Shown here: piece after piece, positions 1 through 7,814 of the stretch
How the letters are laid out: each line of letters begins with the position of its first letter
Position numbering within the stretch: the stretch's first letter is position 1
Assembly (NCBI GenBank): GCA_024638885.1
Contig: JAHEJL010000002.1
Span: forward strand, 62,001-126,000
Length of the DNA stretch: 64,000 nt
Direction of reading: 5' to 3'
From: Coraliomargarita sp.
GTDB lineage: Bacteria; Verrucomicrobiota; Verrucomicrobiia; Opitutales; UBA953
The notes under the pieces: model-generated
Database searches by the model: none
Seen by the model: the letters and a program-made list of their open reading frames with translations, nothing else
Told to the model about the DNA's origin: nothing
Position numbers and translations under genes: made by a program

Positions 1-665
1 TCAGGGGGTCGGGATGACGATGACGTCGTCGATCTCGAGGCCGGCGCCGCCGCCGTTCTGCATCCAGAGGAGCTTACGTTTGGCGGCGTCGAAGTTCGGA
101 CGCTTCAGCGTGCGCTGCCATTTGTCGTCTACGGACATGGCGACCGTGTCGCCTTTGAAGGCGAGTTTCACCGTGCGCCATTCGTTCGCCGACAGGTCGA
201 CTTTCTCAGCCGGCAGGACCTCGTTCGTCCGCAGCGAGCCGCTGACCGCCAGCGGCGGGAAGTTCTTCTGCAGCAGGGGGTGGCTCTTGTCGAAGGTATG
301 CCCGTCGACTTCCAGGACGACCGAATCGCGGTTGAGGCGCACGCGCAGCATGTGGTCCGTGCCCCCGAACCCGTCATCGCCGTCGACGAAGAGCCAGAGC
401 ATGCCGCCTTGCTCCAGGTGCGGTAGCGGAAAGACATCGTGAGGTCCTTGCCGCCGAGCGCCAGGTAGACCATCGGCGGGTATTTGCCTCCGCTGGAGCC
501 ATGCGTCCACATCACCCCGTCACGGATCGACGTGTTCTTGTTCGGAAGCGGCGTCAGGAATTTCTTCGCATCGAAGCCCGGGCCGAAATCTTCGCGCACC
601 GAGAAGGTCTCGCTCGAGGCGCAGCCGGCCAGGAGTCCGGCGCAGAGCAGAAGCAGCGTCCTCAT
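1..665 (-). pseudogene. Exported lipoprotein with LamG/DUF1080-like fold, apparent frameshift
   Basis: The reading frame opens at 665 with a lipoprotein signal (MRTLLLLCAGLLAGC, lipobox LAGC), so the product would be lipid-anchored. It runs in one frame to about residue 80 (...DLTMSFRYR) and then continues in another frame (LEQGGMLWLFVDGDD...) to a TGA at positions 1-3. The junction lies at about 412-430 and is best explained by one missing base between CGC and ACCTGG. The second half (FGGTDHMLRVRLNRDS...VDLSANEWRTVKL) looks like a concanavalin-A/LamG-type beta-sandwich as in DUF1080-like proteins. Its start overlaps the stop of the upstream esterase gene (ATGA), so the two are probably co-translated. 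It may be a true pseudogene or a sequencing/assembly error. Function is unknown beyond probable carbohydrate binding. Confidence 0.6.
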
Positions 666-1546
666 TTGGACTGTTCGGCGGCCAGCAAGGCTTCGGCGTA
701 GCGACGGCCGACTTCCAGCGTGCCGACGGCGGTGAAGTGCGTGTGCGAGGGCGGCAGGGTCTCCGCACCGGCGGTGTCGACATAGCGGGCGCGGGGCAGG
801 GTGGCGGCGACTTCTTTCTGGGCTTCGACGACCTTGGGCATGAAGGCGTTCTTGCCGTTGCCGAAGCGCGTGTTGACGCCGAGGAGCAGGATCAGGTCCG
901 GCGCGTCGAGTTCGTTGCGCAGGCTCTTGAGCATCGCCGCAAGGTTGGCCGCGTAAGCCGGCGCGTCCTTCGCGTTGGCGTCGCTTTCGCCCTGCACCCA
1001 CACGAACGCGCGTGGTCGCAGGGTGATGTCCTTGGCCTTGGCGGCCGCGAGGGCGGTCTTGGCCTCGTCGACCATCGCGCGATAGCAGGCGTCGGCCTTG
1101 CCCGGCTGGCCGACATTCCAGTCGGCGGCGACCGACGTGCCGCTGAAGGCCGTCTTGATGACGGCGAGGGGTCGGCTCTCCTTGGTCGCGAGCGTCCGCA
1201 CCATGCCGATCTCGGGTCCGAAGCCGCCCTTGGTCTTCTTGTTGAAGTTGCCGTATTGGCGGCCGACCTTCTTCGCCGCGTCGCCGGACATCGCCGGCGT
1301 CCGCGGCTGGTATTGGAGCGTCGTCCACTGGCGGGCGCTCGTGCCATCGAACTCATCGGGAGGCGGGTCGCCTACGCGCCACCAGAACATCGTCTGCGCA
1401 TCCTTGGGGTCGGCCGGGAGCTCCTCGGCGTAGGCGTCGTAGCCGACGGCGTTCGACTGGCCGGCGACCAGGATGAGGTCACGGGTCTCGGCATGAGCGA
1501 TTCCCTGCGAGAGCAGGGCCAGCCCGAGAAGGAGGGGGCGAAGCAT
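662..1546 (-). CDS. Exported sialate O-acetylesterase-like SGNH esterase
   Basis: A 294-residue protein with a Sec signal peptide (residues 1-19). The SGNH block I motif GQSNAVG follows at 29-35 with probable nucleophile Ser31. This motif is typical of the sialate O-acetylesterase/carbohydrate esterase (SASA, formerly DUF303) family. The block with FVWVQGESDA and the C-terminal PPSHTHFT segment (catalytic His region) fit the same fold. It probably removes acetyl groups from exported or environmental glycans in the periplasm or outside. The stop codon overlaps the start of the downstream lipoprotein gene by four bases, a translationally coupled pair. The exact substrate cannot be read from sequence. 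Confidence 0.85.
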   Translation of the reverse strand: MLRPLLLGLALLSQGIAHAETRDLILVAGQSNAVGYDAYAEELPADPKDAQTMFWWRVGDPPPDEFDGTSARQWTTLQYQPRTPAMSGDAAKKVGRQYGNFNKKTKGGFGPEIGMVRTLATKESRPLAVIKTAFSGTSVAADWNVGQPGKADACYRAMVDEAKTALAAAKAKDITLRPRAFVWVQGESDANAKDAPAYAANLAAMLKSLRNELDAPDLILLLGVNTRFGNGKNAFMPKVVEAQKEVAATLPRARYVDTAGAETLPPSHTHFTAVGTLEVGRRYAEALLAAEQSK

Positions 1547-1606
1547 GGGGTAGCTCTGGGTAACCCGGCCCGGGCCGGAGTTCCATCTTTTCCGCTGCCG
1601 CCGGGC

Positions 1607-2359
1607 TTACTTGACCTGTTCCCGGAGGAAGGCGACCAGTTCGGGGCACTCGAAGAACGACGGGCCGACCTTGTGGCCTTCGCCCGGGACGATCTTGACG
1701 GTGAACTTACCCCCGAGGGTCTCGTAGCGTTCCTTGAGCAGGAGCGTGTTGTCCTTGTGCGGGACGACGACGTCGGTGTCGCCGTGGACGGCGAACATCG
1801 GGACCTTGGCGGCGGCGAGGCCGGCGAGGTTGTCGATGGGGTTGAACTCCTTTAGGCGGGCGGTGAGCTCGGCTTCGGTCAGTCCGAAGTCGGCGAGCGT
1901 TTCGCGCTTCGAGTTCCTCAGCGGCCAGCTGGCGAGGTTGCAGACGGGGTAGATGCCGATCCAAGCCTTCACCTTCTCGGGGTTCCGGAACGCCCAAGTG
2001 AGGGTCATCATGCCGCCGCGGCTCTGGCCGAGCAGGATCGGCTTGGATGAATAACCACGCTTCACCATTTCGTCGTAGAACTTCGTGAATTGCGCCGCGC
2101 TCTTGGGGGCGCCGCGGACTTCGCCGAGGTCGTAGCCCGCGATGGCGATGCCGGCCTGCTGGCAGACGTCGGCGTAAAGCTTGCGCTGCACGATCGAGAC
2201 GCCGCCGTTGAGCGTGGGCGCATACCACAGCCAGGGTTTGTCTTTGGCTGGGTTGGCCGCCGGGTGGATGACCGCCTTATGCCCGTCGACCTCGAAGGTC
2301 TCGGCCGCGCCGAGCGAAAGCGTGAGCAGGAATGCGAGGGTGGCGAGGAGGGCTTTCAT
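1607..2359 (-). CDS. Exported alpha/beta hydrolase
   Basis: A 250-residue protein with a signal peptide (MKALLATLAFLLTLSLGAAE). The nucleophile elbow GQSRGG gives Ser113, VHGDTDVVVP supplies a probable acid near Asp196, and GEGHK supplies His229. This completes a catalytic triad of the alpha/beta-hydrolase fold (dienelactone hydrolase/prolyl oligopeptidase-like). It is likely periplasmic and acts on an ester, possibly a carbohydrate ester given the neighbouring acetylesterase. The stop context is AAG-TAA-GC, shared by many genes here. Confidence 0.8.
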   Translation of the reverse strand: MKALLATLAFLLTLSLGAAETFEVDGHKAVIHPAANPAKDKPWLWYAPTLNGGVSIVQRKLYADVCQQAGIAIAGYDLGEVRGAPKSAAQFTKFYDEMVKRGYSSKPILLGQSRGGMMTLTWAFRNPEKVKAWIGIYPVCNLASWPLRNSKRETLADFGLTEAELTARLKEFNPIDNLAGLAAAKVPMFAVHGDTDVVVPHKDNTLLLKERYETLGGKFTVKIVPGEGHKVGPSFFECPELVAFLREQVK

Positions 2360-2404
2360 GATGATCGAAAGGGCGGGCCGGCAGGACGACCGACGGGGCG
2401 CGGC

Positions 2405-4894
2405 TCAGCGGGAGCGGAAGACGTCGCTGGTCAGGCACTCGACGACGATGGTGCGCAGGCCGAGGCCCTGCTGCTTGGCCTTGGCGTAGATGCGGTCGAC
2501 GGCGAACTCGTCGGCGGGTTCCATCAGGCGTCCGGTGCTGTAGGCGAGGAACTGGCGGATGAGGTGGCGCGTGAACTGTTCTTCGCGCTTGTCGTGCAGG
2601 ATGTCGCGGAAGCCCGCGAAATTCTTATAGGCTTCGCCCGAGGCGAACTCGCCCGTGGTGTCGATCTTGGGGGCCGGGCCTTTCTTCGGCTTGGGGTAGG
2701 TCTCGCGCCAGCGGCCGACCGGGTCGAAGGATTCCAGGCTGAAGCCAAGGGGGTCGATCTTGCGATGGCACTCGGCGCAGGCGCGGTCGGTGCTGTGCTT
2801 GGCGAGGCGTTGGCGGATGGTGGTGGTCCCGCTGACGTCAGGCTCGATCGCCGGGACGACGTCCGGGGGAGGCGGGGGCTTCACGCCGAGGATGTTCTCG
2901 CTGACCCAGGCCCCGCGGATGACGGGCGAGGTTTCGACGCCGTTGGCGCTGACGGTCAGCACGGCGGCCATGCCGAGCAGTCCGCCCCGTCGCTGGTCGC
3001 CCGCGAGGCTGACCTTCCGGAAGCCGTCGGCCAGACGCAGGGTCTTCTGTTCGGGCAGGTCGTAAAGCTTCGCCAGCTTCTTGTCCACGAAGGTGTGGTC
3101 GGCGTGCAGGAACTGCGTCACCGGCAGGTTCTCCTTGAGCAATTCCTTGAAGAACAGGCGCGCCTCGGCCTTCATCGACGCGGGCAGGTCTTCGGCGTAA
3201 TAGGCGCGATTCGTCTCGCGCGGCGGCGGCATGCCGCCGAGTTCGCGCAGGTTCAGCCAGCTGTCGAGGAAGCCGTTGACGAAGCCGTTGGCACGTTCGT
3301 CCGCCAGCAGTCGGTCGATCTGCCGTTTCAATTCGGCGTCGCCGGTGAGCTTGCCCGCGGCGGCGGAGGCGAAGAGCGCTTCGTCGGGCGGGGTGGCCCA
3401 GAGGGCGTAGGCCAGGCGTGTCGAGAGGTCGAAGGGCTGCAGGCGTCGTTCGCCTTCCTGGGTGACCTCGCTGAGATACAGGAAGGAAGGGGAGCAGAGG
3501 ATGAGCTTGAGCGTGTCGAGCGCGGCTTGGCGCGGGGCGGCTTTTTCGGCGAGACGCTTTTCATACATCTTCCGAAGCGGCGCCCGGTCGGCATCCTGCA
3601 GCGGTCGGCGATAAGCCTTCGTCGCGAACGCAAAGAGCTGGTCGAGCGCGCGGTCGGACTGGAAACCCTGTTCGCCGAAGACGGCGACTTCCTCGGGGCC
3701 GCCTGCTGGTTCGACCACCGGGCCTTGGACGACGATCTCGCTGATGCGGATGTGCGGCAGCTGGCCTTCCAGGAGGATGTGCGCACGGTCGACGCCCGAC
3801 GAGCCGATGGGTGACTTGAACTCGTCCTTGTAACGCTTGTTGATCGCCAGGACCGAGGCGCGTGATTCGTAAGGGCCGTTCGGGAAGATGAAGCGCGGCG
3901 TCTGGCCGGCTTCGAGCCAGACCCGGAACTTCAGGCGGGTGGGCTTATTGTCCGGCACTACGCTGCTGGCCAGCAAGGGTTCGATCGCCTGCGGATAATG
4001 GATGTGGCCCTTGGTGACGTCGCCCGGGACGACGCCGAGGATGAAGGGCTCCGAGAAATCGATGCCGAAGATGGCCGGGTCGTAATGCGTGTCGCGGTGC
4101 ATCGCCGCGGCCTCGACCTCGAGGTCGTACAGCCCCGAGACAGGCACGCCTTGCTTGAAGTCCTCGATGTGGCCGTAGCCGCCCTGACGGGTGTCGGTGT
4201 TCGGCTGTTCGTAAAGGTTCAGGTAGCGGAAGTTGAAGGCCCGCTTGTGGGACCCGTAGACCTCTTCGTACTGGACGAAGTTCTTGTTGAACTTCCAGGT
4301 CTTGGGGGTGATGGGCGGCTTGCCCAGCCGGCTCTCGACGAGGCGGTTGGCGGCCTGGAAATATTGGTCGAGCAGGAACCCCGAGGTCACCAGCGACTGG
4401 CCGATCGTATCCAGGTGGCGGGCGGTCTTTTCCTTCGGGAAATCGGCGGTCAGGCCGAGGGTGTCGACGCGACGTCCGAACAAGGTGGCGAGGGTGTTCT
4501 CGTATTCGCGGTTGGAGAGGCGGCGGAGGACGGTCCGCGAGCCGGAGCTCTGCAGGCTGGCTTCGGCCGCCGCGGTACCGGCGCGCAGGGCACGGATCGC
4601 CATCAGGCGCTCGTCGTCGCTCGGCTGGGCCGCCTTCTTCGGCGGCATCTCGCGCAGGGTCAGCTGGTCGATCATGTCGCGCGCCTCGATCACCTGAGGC
4701 AGCGTCTTCAGCGGCAGCGCGAACTGATGGAACGAACGGTCGCCCTTATGGACGTCGGCGTCGTGGCACTCGAGGCAGTAACGGTTGAGGAACTGCTCGA
4801 CGGATTTCGTCGGCGCCTCGGCGGCGCGCAGTTCGCCGGTCGCCGCCAGCACGGACAGGGCCAGCAGGATGCGGGATGCCGGAAACAAGGTCAC
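2405..4894 (-). CDS. DUF1592/DUF1588-family cytochrome-like protein
   Basis: An 829-residue exported protein (signal in the first 24 residues). A haem-type CxxCH motif lies close to the N-terminus (YCLECHDADVHKGD). It is followed by the domain order typical of planctomycete/verrucomicrobial DUF1587-DUF1595-DUF1592-DUF1588-DUF1585 proteins. The DUF1588 signature is visible as HSTDRACAECHRKIDPLGF followed by ESFDPVGRWRE. These proteins are nearly always paired with a DUF1552 protein, here immediately upstream (20-bp gap). The biochemical role is not established. An electron-transfer or polymer-oxidation role is an inference from the haem motif. Confidence 0.88.
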   Translation of the reverse strand: MTLFPASRILLALSVLAATGELRAAEAPTKSVEQFLNRYCLECHDADVHKGDRSFHQFALPLKTLPQVIEARDMIDQLTLREMPPKKAAQPSDDERLMAIRALRAGTAAAEASLQSSGSRTVLRRLSNREYENTLATLFGRRVDTLGLTADFPKEKTARHLDTIGQSLVTSGFLLDQYFQAANRLVESRLGKPPITPKTWKFNKNFVQYEEVYGSHKRAFNFRYLNLYEQPNTDTRQGGYGHIEDFKQGVPVSGLYDLEVEAAAMHRDTHYDPAIFGIDFSEPFILGVVPGDVTKGHIHYPQAIEPLLASSVVPDNKPTRLKFRVWLEAGQTPRFIFPNGPYESRASVLAINKRYKDEFKSPIGSSGVDRAHILLEGQLPHIRISEIVVQGPVVEPAGGPEEVAVFGEQGFQSDRALDQLFAFATKAYRRPLQDADRAPLRKMYEKRLAEKAAPRQAALDTLKLILCSPSFLYLSEVTQEGERRLQPFDLSTRLAYALWATPPDEALFASAAAGKLTGDAELKRQIDRLLADERANGFVNGFLDSWLNLRELGGMPPPRETNRAYYAEDLPASMKAEARLFFKELLKENLPVTQFLHADHTFVDKKLAKLYDLPEQKTLRLADGFRKVSLAGDQRRGGLLGMAAVLTVSANGVETSPVIRGAWVSENILGVKPPPPPDVVPAIEPDVSGTTTIRQRLAKHSTDRACAECHRKIDPLGFSLESFDPVGRWRETYPKPKKGPAPKIDTTGEFASGEAYKNFAGFRDILHDKREEQFTRHLIRQFLAYSTGRLMEPADEFAVDRIYAKAKQQGLGLRTIVVECLTSDVFRSR

Positions 4895-4914
4895 GACGGG
4901 GCGGAGGCCTGGGA

Positions 4915-6186
4915 TCAGGAGAAACGGCCCGTGCTGCTGCCGAACGCGGCCGTCTCGACGCCCATCTTCTGGGCGATGTCGACGTAAAGGTTGCAGAGCG
5001 GCACCTTGTGCCGGACTTCTTTGGCCACCTCGCGGAAGGTGCCATGCTTGTAACCGCCGCCGGCGAGGAAGATCGGCAGGTCGGTGTTGCGGTGCGAATT
5101 GGCGTCGCCCATGCCGCTGCCGAACAGCACCGTGGTGGAGTCGAGCAACGTGCCTTCGCCGTCCTTCAGCTGGGCGAGGCGGCCGACGAACTTGCCGTAT
5201 TGGGCGATCTGGTAGCGCTCGAGGGCGATGAGCGCGGCGATGGACTCGGGGTCATTGCCGTGGTGGGAGAGGCCGTGGTAGTCCTTCTTGATGCCGAGGT
5301 GCTGGGGTAGGAAGTCGCCGCCGACTTCGAGCGTGGCGATGCGGGTGCTGTCGGTGTGGAGCGCGAGCGCGATGAGCTCGTACATGAGCGGCAGGTCGTC
5401 GACCGCGTTGCGGTTGGCCGGCTTGGCGAAAGGGGCCTGCGGCTTCGGCAGCTGGGTCCAGCGCTGGCGCAGGGCCAGGCGCTTCTCGACGTCGCGGACC
5501 GAGGTGAAGTATTGGTCGAGCTTGTCCTTGTCCTCCTGGTTGACCTGGCCGGAGAGGCGTTTCGCTTCTTCGCGCACGGAATCCAGGATGGAGGCCTGCA
5601 CGCGGTTTTCCTGTTCGCGGCGGGTGCGTCGCTCCGCGGAGTCGCTGGCGAAGAGCTTGTCGAACAGCTCGGCGGGGTTGGTGACCGGAGGCACGCGCAC
5701 GCCGGCCTTCGTCCAGGCGATCTGACAGCCGCCGTGGATGCCGCCCTCGGAGCCGACGGTGAGGGAAGGGAAGCGGGTCTGATGTCCGATCTCTTCGGCG
5801 AGGAACTGGTCGAGCGAGACGTTGCCGTCCGGACGGTTCTGCGCCTCGGAGTTGAGCACGCCGGACAGGAAGGAGTGCACCGCGAAGTGGCCGCCTTTGA
5901 CGCCGTGGTCGAGTCCGCGGAAGACGGTCATCCGTTCGCGCTGTTCCCAGATGGGTTCCAGGAGGGTCGTCTGCTCGTAGTCGCGTCCGACGGTGGTGGG
6001 AAAGAGCTTCTTGGTCTGGTAGCCGAGCAGGTTGCCGATCGCCACGAAGCGACGGGCGCCGATGCCGGCGCCTTTGGATACCTGCACGGTCGGATTGCCG
6101 CTGAGGGCCTTCGCGCTGAGGGAGCAGAGTCCGGGCAGGGCCAAGGTGGCGCCCAGGGAGCGGAGGATGAAACGTCGGCGATGCAT
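4915..6186 (-). CDS. DUF1552 family protein
   Basis: A 423-residue protein with an arginine-rich, possibly Tat-type N-terminus (MHRRRFILRSLGATLALPGL) and the DUF1552 pattern: RRFVAIGNLLGY, a GLDHGVKGGHFAVHSFLSG segment, and C-terminal LLDSTTVLFGSGMGDANSH with NTDLPIFLAGGG. The DUF1552 fold is related to DUF1501 and the sulfatase/alkaline phosphatase superfamily, but no reaction has been assigned. It is co-oriented with the DUF1592 gene and separated from it by 20 bp, so they probably form one transcript. Secretion of a folded, metal-containing protein would fit the Tat-like signal. Confidence 0.88.
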   Translation of the reverse strand: MHRRRFILRSLGATLALPGLCSLSAKALSGNPTVQVSKGAGIGARRFVAIGNLLGYQTKKLFPTTVGRDYEQTTLLEPIWEQRERMTVFRGLDHGVKGGHFAVHSFLSGVLNSEAQNRPDGNVSLDQFLAEEIGHQTRFPSLTVGSEGGIHGGCQIAWTKAGVRVPPVTNPAELFDKLFASDSAERRTRREQENRVQASILDSVREEAKRLSGQVNQEDKDKLDQYFTSVRDVEKRLALRQRWTQLPKPQAPFAKPANRNAVDDLPLMYELIALALHTDSTRIATLEVGGDFLPQHLGIKKDYHGLSHHGNDPESIAALIALERYQIAQYGKFVGRLAQLKDGEGTLLDSTTVLFGSGMGDANSHRNTDLPIFLAGGGYKHGTFREVAKEVRHKVPLCNLYVDIAQKMGVETAAFGSSTGRFS

Positions 6187-6383
6187 GTCAGGGGGTGATG
6201 ACGCGGGGGCTGAAGGTATCTTGCGGGTTCAGGACTTCCCGATGCGAGCCTTTCCTTGGCCGGTGGGAGGTCATTTCAGAGGGGGTTGGCATAGGTTTAG
6301 GCACCGTTCTCCCCGCAGGATGGCGCACCCCATTATGACAGTCCGCCTTGGCCCTTGTTCCCGGGCCGGCCAGGTCCTCCGGC

Positions 6384-7814
6384 CTACGCGAGGATGGGCT
6401 TGATCACCTTGGCGGGGTTGACCCCGGTGAGGCGGACGTCGAGGCCCTGCGATTTCACGATGAGCTTCTCGTGGTTCAGGCCCATCTGGTGCAGGAGGGT
6501 CGCGTGGATGTCCCGGACATGGACGGGATCCTTGACCGCGCCGAAGCCGAACTCGTCGGTCTCGCCGTAGGTCATGCCGGGGCGGAAGCCGCCGCCGGCG
6601 AACCACATGGTGAAGGCGTCGATGTGGTGGTTGCGGCCGGTGAACTCACGGACTTCGCCCATCGGCGTGCGGCCGAACTCGCCACCCCAGACGACGATGG
6701 TGTCGTCGAGGAGGCCGCGGGACTTGAGGTCCTTGACCAACGCGGCGCAGGCCTGGTCGATGTCCTTGGCCTTCATGGGCAGATGCTTCTGCAGGTTTTC
6801 CGTCACGCCGCCGTGGTGATCCCAGTTGGTGTCGTAAAGCTGGATGAAGCGGACGCCGCGTTCGACGAGGCGGCGGGCGAGGAGGCAGTTGCGGGCGAAG
6901 CTGGCCTCCGCCGGATCCTTGATGCCGTAGAGGTCGAGGGTCGCCTTGCTCTCGCCGCGGAGGTCGATCACCGCGGGCGCGCTCGTCTGCATGCGGTAGG
7001 CCATCTCGTAGGCGTTGAGGCGGGCTGAGATCTCGTCGTCGCCGGTCTTCGCCAGACGCGCGGCGTTCAGTTCGCGCACGGCATCGATCACCTTGCGCTG
7101 TTCCGTCGAGACCACGCCTTGCGGGTTGGTCAGGTTGAGGATGGGTTCGCCCTGCGCGCGCAGGGGCACGCCTTGGTAGGTGCTCGGGAGCATGCCGCTG
7201 CCCCACAGGGAAGCGCCGCCGCGCGGTCCGCGCGGTCCGCTCTGCAGCACCACGAAGCCCGGGAGATCGGCGCACTCGCTGCCGAGGCCGTAGGTCATCC
7301 AGGCGCCCATGCTCGGACGGCCGAAGAGCCCGCTGCCGGTGTTCATGAACAGCTTGGCAGGCGCGTGGTTGAAGAGGTCGGTCTTGCAGGTCTTGACGAA
7401 GCAGAGGTCGTCGGCGATCGACGCGGTGTGCGGGAGCATGTCGCTCACCCAGGCTCCGCTGGCGCCGTGCTGCGTGAACTTCTTGTCGTGGCCGAGCAGG
7501 TTCACGCGGTGGCTCGAGCCCATGAACGCGAAGCGCTTGCCTTCGATGAAGCTGGCGGGGATGGGCTGGCCGTTCAGTTCGTTGAGCTTGGGCTTATGGT
7601 CGAAGAATTCGAGCTGGCTCGGGCCGCCGGCCATGAAGAGGTAGATGATGCTCTTGGCCTTGGGGCGATGGTGCGGCTGCTTCGGGGCGTGCGGGTCCGC
7701 CGCCGGCTTGTCCTGGGCGAGCAGCGACGACAGCGCGATCGTGCCGAGGCCGACGCCGCAGTCGCGGAAGAAATGGCGGCGCGTGCGGTCGCGCAGGCGG
7801 AGGAGGTCAGTCAC
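6384..7814 (-). CDS. DUF1501 family protein (copy 1)
   Basis: A 476-residue protein with a twin-Arg-like leader (RTRRHFFRDCGVGLGTIALSSLL). The DUF1501 signatures are YLFMAGGPSQLEFFDHKP, GSWMTYGLG-like and LPGFVVLQSG blocks, IQLYDTNWDHHGG, and the metal-site-like VVWGGEFGRTP and DRHH-type FTGRNHHIDAFTMWFAGGG. The family is alkaline-phosphatase-like in fold and lacks a known reaction. It overlaps the upstream PSD1 gene by 8 bp, so the pair is coupled. Compared with copy 2 (44729-46186) it shares all motifs, showing two paralogous pairs in the window. Confidence 0.92.
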   Translation of the reverse strand: MTDLLRLRDRTRRHFFRDCGVGLGTIALSSLLAQDKPAADPHAPKQPHHRPKAKSIIYLFMAGGPSQLEFFDHKPKLNELNGQPIPASFIEGKRFAFMGSSHRVNLLGHDKKFTQHGASGAWVSDMLPHTASIADDLCFVKTCKTDLFNHAPAKLFMNTGSGLFGRPSMGAWMTYGLGSECADLPGFVVLQSGPRGPRGGASLWGSGMLPSTYQGVPLRAQGEPILNLTNPQGVVSTEQRKVIDAVRELNAARLAKTGDDEISARLNAYEMAYRMQTSAPAVIDLRGESKATLDLYGIKDPAEASFARNCLLARRLVERGVRFIQLYDTNWDHHGGVTENLQKHLPMKAKDIDQACAALVKDLKSRGLLDDTIVVWGGEFGRTPMGEVREFTGRNHHIDAFTMWFAGGGFRPGMTYGETDEFGFGAVKDPVHVRDIHATLLHQMGLNHEKLIVKSQGLDVRLTGVNPAKVIKPILA

